Positions 60,695 to 64,000 of a DNA stretch of 64,000 nucleotides are shown in pieces. A program made the position numbers and the translations under genes. Numbering within the stretch: the stretch's first letter is position 1; each line of letters starts with the position of its first letter. Below the pieces are notes generated by a model. It saw nothing but the letters and a program-made list of their open reading frames with translations, did not search any database and was not told where the DNA came from. This DNA is from Larimichthys crocea (Eukaryota; Chordata; Actinopteri; Sciaenidae), in NCBI RefSeq assembly GCF_000972845.2, contig NC_040016.1, forward strand, positions 23,956,633 to 24,020,632, in the 5' to 3' direction.

Positions 60695-63689
60695 TCTGTC
60701 TTGCCTCTTACTGAAAACAAACTATTGCAGTTCCACATATCATCTTTATGCTATTTGAAATTATTACACTATGAGTATGTGTGTGATGTGTGTGTGTGTC
60801 TGCATGTGTCTGATCAGTTGTACAAAACCATGTTGTCCACGGAGGCGTGGGGGTCACACAGATACTAACAGAGAGAGAATTCTTCCTTGTCTGTCACATA
60901 GTCAGTTTTTAAGCATGCATATAAGTTTTAATACTTTTTTGGCTGAAGGCACCCCACCACTCTTTAGTGTCAGAGTCAGACAGCACTAGAGAAGTACCCT
61001 ATTTCTACCCGGTATTAACTTATCACCCAACGCGATATGTATCTGGATAAGGGAAAGTGGATGTTAATGCAGCTGTTAATGTAGAACACAGTGCAGTGGG
61101 TACTAACAGTCTGAGGAGTACTTCACCTGTAAAAGGAAATGAAGAAAATCCCATACAACAGCATCACTTCAGTTAAAGGCTAGCTGTGACATACAAGATC
61201 ACAGTCACTTTACCTTTAGGGGATAGCTGAGCACTAGTGATATCACGATTCTTGAGCATCAGCAGAGTAAAGAAGGTTACGAAAAGCTAACCTACATGTG
61301 TGTTGTGTTTCCTCCCCTCTCCTGCATCCTTGGTCTGCTTGTACTTCTGTGCTTTGGTAATAGTATACTGTATACCCTAAAGTTCACATCTAAGTGTATA
61401 GCACCACTTCATTCAAATGCAGTTGCAAAGGTCAGAAAACCTGGTTGGCCAACTCCAACTCAAATTCAAACAAATATGGTTACAAATGCTCCAAAAAACA
61501 TGGCAGGACAAATGCACAGGCCACTGGGAGATTTCATCCACTCTGATGGAAGTATTATATTGTATTATATATTGTATTACATATTTGGTTACTTTTAGTT
61601 CAAATGTGTGGCTTTCGTACAGGAAGAACTGTCCTTTCTCCGGGGCAAAGAGCCAAACAGAAGGTGGTAGTGAGCAGCAGGGACAGTTTGGATCTAGCAG
61701 CCAGTCCATGACACCTGTCGAGGATGCAGCTGCCTCTATAATCAGCTTTTCACACATCATAGCACACGTATGTGTGATCATTGCATCACCACCACAGCCA
61801 TGTGAATAAACAGATAGAAAATATTTTTGTTCTTCCAACCAATTAAAGGAGGAAGGTTGTTCAACATATCATCAACAAAAATGTCTTGCTTTAGAAGTTT
61901 GTACTTTTGAGTTTGTTAATGTGCTGCATACAGTAGAAGGCTTTGTTTTGTTCTCTAGGCTTTTGCCAAGGTGCAAGCAGGCAGCCAGTGTAAACTTGAC
62001 AAATAAATCCAACTAGCCAACAAGTGTGCATTTCAGAATCCAACTAGATATCATGTGTGTTTGTTAAGCCTCTAGGTCAACAAGTGTGTGTGGCCAGATC
62101 CAGGAGAGGAGAGGTTGTGGAGAGTGGAGGCAAAGGAGGGCGCAGTCTTGGCAGTCCGTTAGCTGTTCATACAACATGTTGGACATAAATGCTGCCAGTG
62201 GCTTTGTGTTAGTTCGGCTTATACATAACTCACATAAAAACACTGACTGTGGACAGTCTCTGGACTTATAAATAGTCTGCAGTTTGATCGATATTAAAAT
62301 CAAATTGAATGTAATGGAATTTGTTTGTTTCAAAACTCATGTTTTGAAAAAATACATTAAAAAAATTCTAGAGAAACTTGTCTATGTCTTCTTCTGTATA
62401 ATCCAGGCCTCACTGTTGACAGTTCTTCTTTTTTTCACCAACAGTAGAAAATAGTTCCCAATAAAACCTGCTGACAGTGAATGACAGTGACAGTGGCAGC
62501 CATTTACAAAGTGAAAGAACTGAGACACCTGTGGACACAAAATCACTCCTCTTCAAGCAGTGACATGCACTTTTTATGTATGTTTTTTTTTTTTTTCTGT
62601 TAGCGTTTAACATCTAAAAAGCAACTGTCTACAACACTGTGTCCTTCTGTCTCTGCTCTCTGTCCATGTTTGAACCTACACTGTGTTTAATAACAGTCAT
62701 TTTCTGCCATTTTGACAGCCAGACATATCTCATCAAGCTGCTTCTTCCAACCACACATTTCTTTCTTGCATTTGAATACAAAACATTTCTTGTGTGATGT
62801 GTGTTTCCGTGAGAAAGCTCCACTGTGACATGAATCACAGTAACATACCAACAACAACAGCAACAAAGCAGCTTGTTCTGTGCAAACTCACAAACTCACC
62901 ATAGAGGTGATCGGACCAGAGAGAAAACCCTCATGTGAAGCATTTCTGAGTGCTCATGTGATGTTTTAGAAAGCACTTGTGTATTTTTGCTGTTGAGGTA
63001 TTGTTTTTTATGCTTTGGTTTTATTGATTTCCAGCCTCCATCACAACAATGACACTCTAATTGAAGACAATGAAAACGCATGTGTTACTATGACATCACG
63101 CGCTCTTTGAGTTCAGATGGAGAGGGCCTTTGAGAGCTTGTTGATTGCTGCCGTTTGTTCCTCCTAATTACACCGCACTTGTCTTCACACCATTTATTCT
63201 GTGCTTTTCTGCTTTGCCCCTCCACCTCTGTCACTTTTTTAGTTTTGTCCTTTTCTTTCTCCTGTTTTAGCAATGATTCTGTTTATTATTATTACCATTA
63301 TCATTATTTTATTTATTTATTTTTTCTTTAGAATAATTAAAACAGTTGCTGTACTGTGCACTGCACTATTATCATGGATAAACATGGTGCTATTTCAGTT
63401 AAACTGCAGATACTTGCATAGATCTGTGCATTATGTAAACCAGTGAAAACATACCTGCAGGGAATTGAGTCACTTCAGCAGCATAGGGTACAGTAAGAGC
63501 AGTAACAAACACAGAGATACAAAAATGAACAAAACATAAATGATGAACTATCATGTACCTTAACATTAAATTCACCAATTGATATTTTCTCTTTCATGGC
63601 TTCAGCTTTTACTATTGAAAAATGAAAGTGTAAACAAATGCTCTCTGAGAATGCTGTCTGATGATAACTGATCTGTTGGTGTTCCTCAG

Positions 63690-63756
63690 GTGGGAGGGAA
63701 GGACAATCCTGCTGTCGACCCCATAATCCACGGCCTGAAGGGTGTGGTCCATCATG
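63690..63756 (+). CDS. ptprg: ptprg exon: carbonic-anhydrase-like domain, continued
   Basis: This 67-bp exon enters in phase 0 after the acceptor gttcctcag and leaves in phase 1 before gtgagt (63757). It encodes VGGKDNPAVDPIIHGLKG followed by VVHH and the first base of the next codon. The stretch DPIIHGLKGVVHH is nearly the same as in PTPRG of other vertebrates and is more diverged in PTPRZ, which settles the paralogue group. The rest of the carbonic-anhydrase domain, the fibronectin type III domain, membrane segment and tandem phosphatase domains must follow beyond the window. Confidence 0.95.
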
Positions 63757-64000
63757 GTGAGTTACAGTCCCAGTGGCCAGTCGTATAAGGAATGGTGGTT
63801 TTTAACTCCTCGTTTTGGTTCTCCAGCTCACACATTTATTGTATGACCACCTCTGGTCCTTAACCATCATACTGGGTTGGGGTCTGCCTTTACTTTCACT
63901 TTTCAGTCACAAAGCTGGTCATAAAAATTGTCACAGGAATGATATAGAAAATGCAAACAGACTGTGCTATAGACAACGTACTAGTTGATGTTGAAGGATA
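63757..64000 (+). other. ptprg: start of next ptprg intron (runs off window)
   Basis: The donor gtgagt at 63757 opens a phase-1 intron that continues past the end of the window. The 244 bases present show no repeat or exon. Confidence 0.85.

Larger units (their letters stand above)
50297..63689 (+). other. ptprg: ptprg intron, 13.4 kb, phase 0
   Basis: The intron runs from gtagga (50297) to the acceptor gttcctcag (63681-63689). It holds a TG tract with a G-quadruplex motif (50329-50390), an RTE-type LINE (51069-53761), a LINE tail (55718-55772), a TG/AG compound microsatellite (55776-55828), a short hairpin (57417-57455), a dispersed repeat copy (59540-59840), a purine-rich then pyrimidine-rich region (60147-60650) and a CA tract (60653-60692). 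I see no gene in the intervals 53.8-55.7, 56-59.5 and 60.7-63.6 kb. Confidence 0.88.

Overview
The window looks like a stretch of a teleost fish chromosome, probably a spiny-rayed fish. It has spliced exons with GT/AG introns, many CA/TG microsatellites, an RTE-type LINE, and interspersed repeats of kinds I know from teleost genomes. I see no prokaryotic gene organisation. Species assignment from repeats is inference.

The only host gene I can support is one gene on the plus strand: receptor-type tyrosine-protein phosphatase gamma (ptprg; which teleost paralogue cannot be told). Four consecutive internal exons are present (14719-14901, 27481-27629, 50201-50296, 63690-63756). They join in frame to 165 codons covering much of the extracellular carbonic-anhydrase-like domain. 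The first exons (signal peptide) lie upstream. The rest of the carbonic-anhydrase domain, the fibronectin type III domain, the membrane segment and both phosphatase domains lie downstream. The zinc-site pattern is that of a catalytically dead carbonic anhydrase: one of three zinc histidines is kept. The rest of the window is intron of this gene (flanking introns at both ends, and complete introns of about 12.6, 22.6 and 13.4 kb).

The introns hold layered mobile DNA. 1-14718: a dispersed repeat at 4.9 kb (second copy at 21.6 kb), a TIR-bounded element at 10.7-11.7 kb and a tRNA-like SINE at 11.9 kb. 14902-27480: a nested cluster at 15.2-16.1 kb (a dispersed repeat, then a LINE/SINE tail split by a 388-bp TIR element), a SINE head at 17.5 kb, and a 2.4-kb element with long inverted arms at 17.95-20.36 kb. 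That last element carries a broken minus-strand reading frame resembling an F-box protein. 27630-50200: microsatellites, a short tandem duplication and a LINE tail, otherwise few recognisable repeats. 50297-63689: a UG-rich tract with a G-quadruplex motif just after the 96-bp exon, then an RTE-type LINE of about 2.7 kb in sense orientation, flanked by a perfect 13-bp target-site duplication but broken by stops, frameshifts and internal deletions.

No RNA gene, CRISPR array, operon or complete independent gene was found. The items most worth a second look are the inverted-arm element with its F-box-like reading frame, the nested insertions at 15.6-16.1 kb, and the repeat/G-quadruplex tract beside an in-frame skippable ptprg exon.
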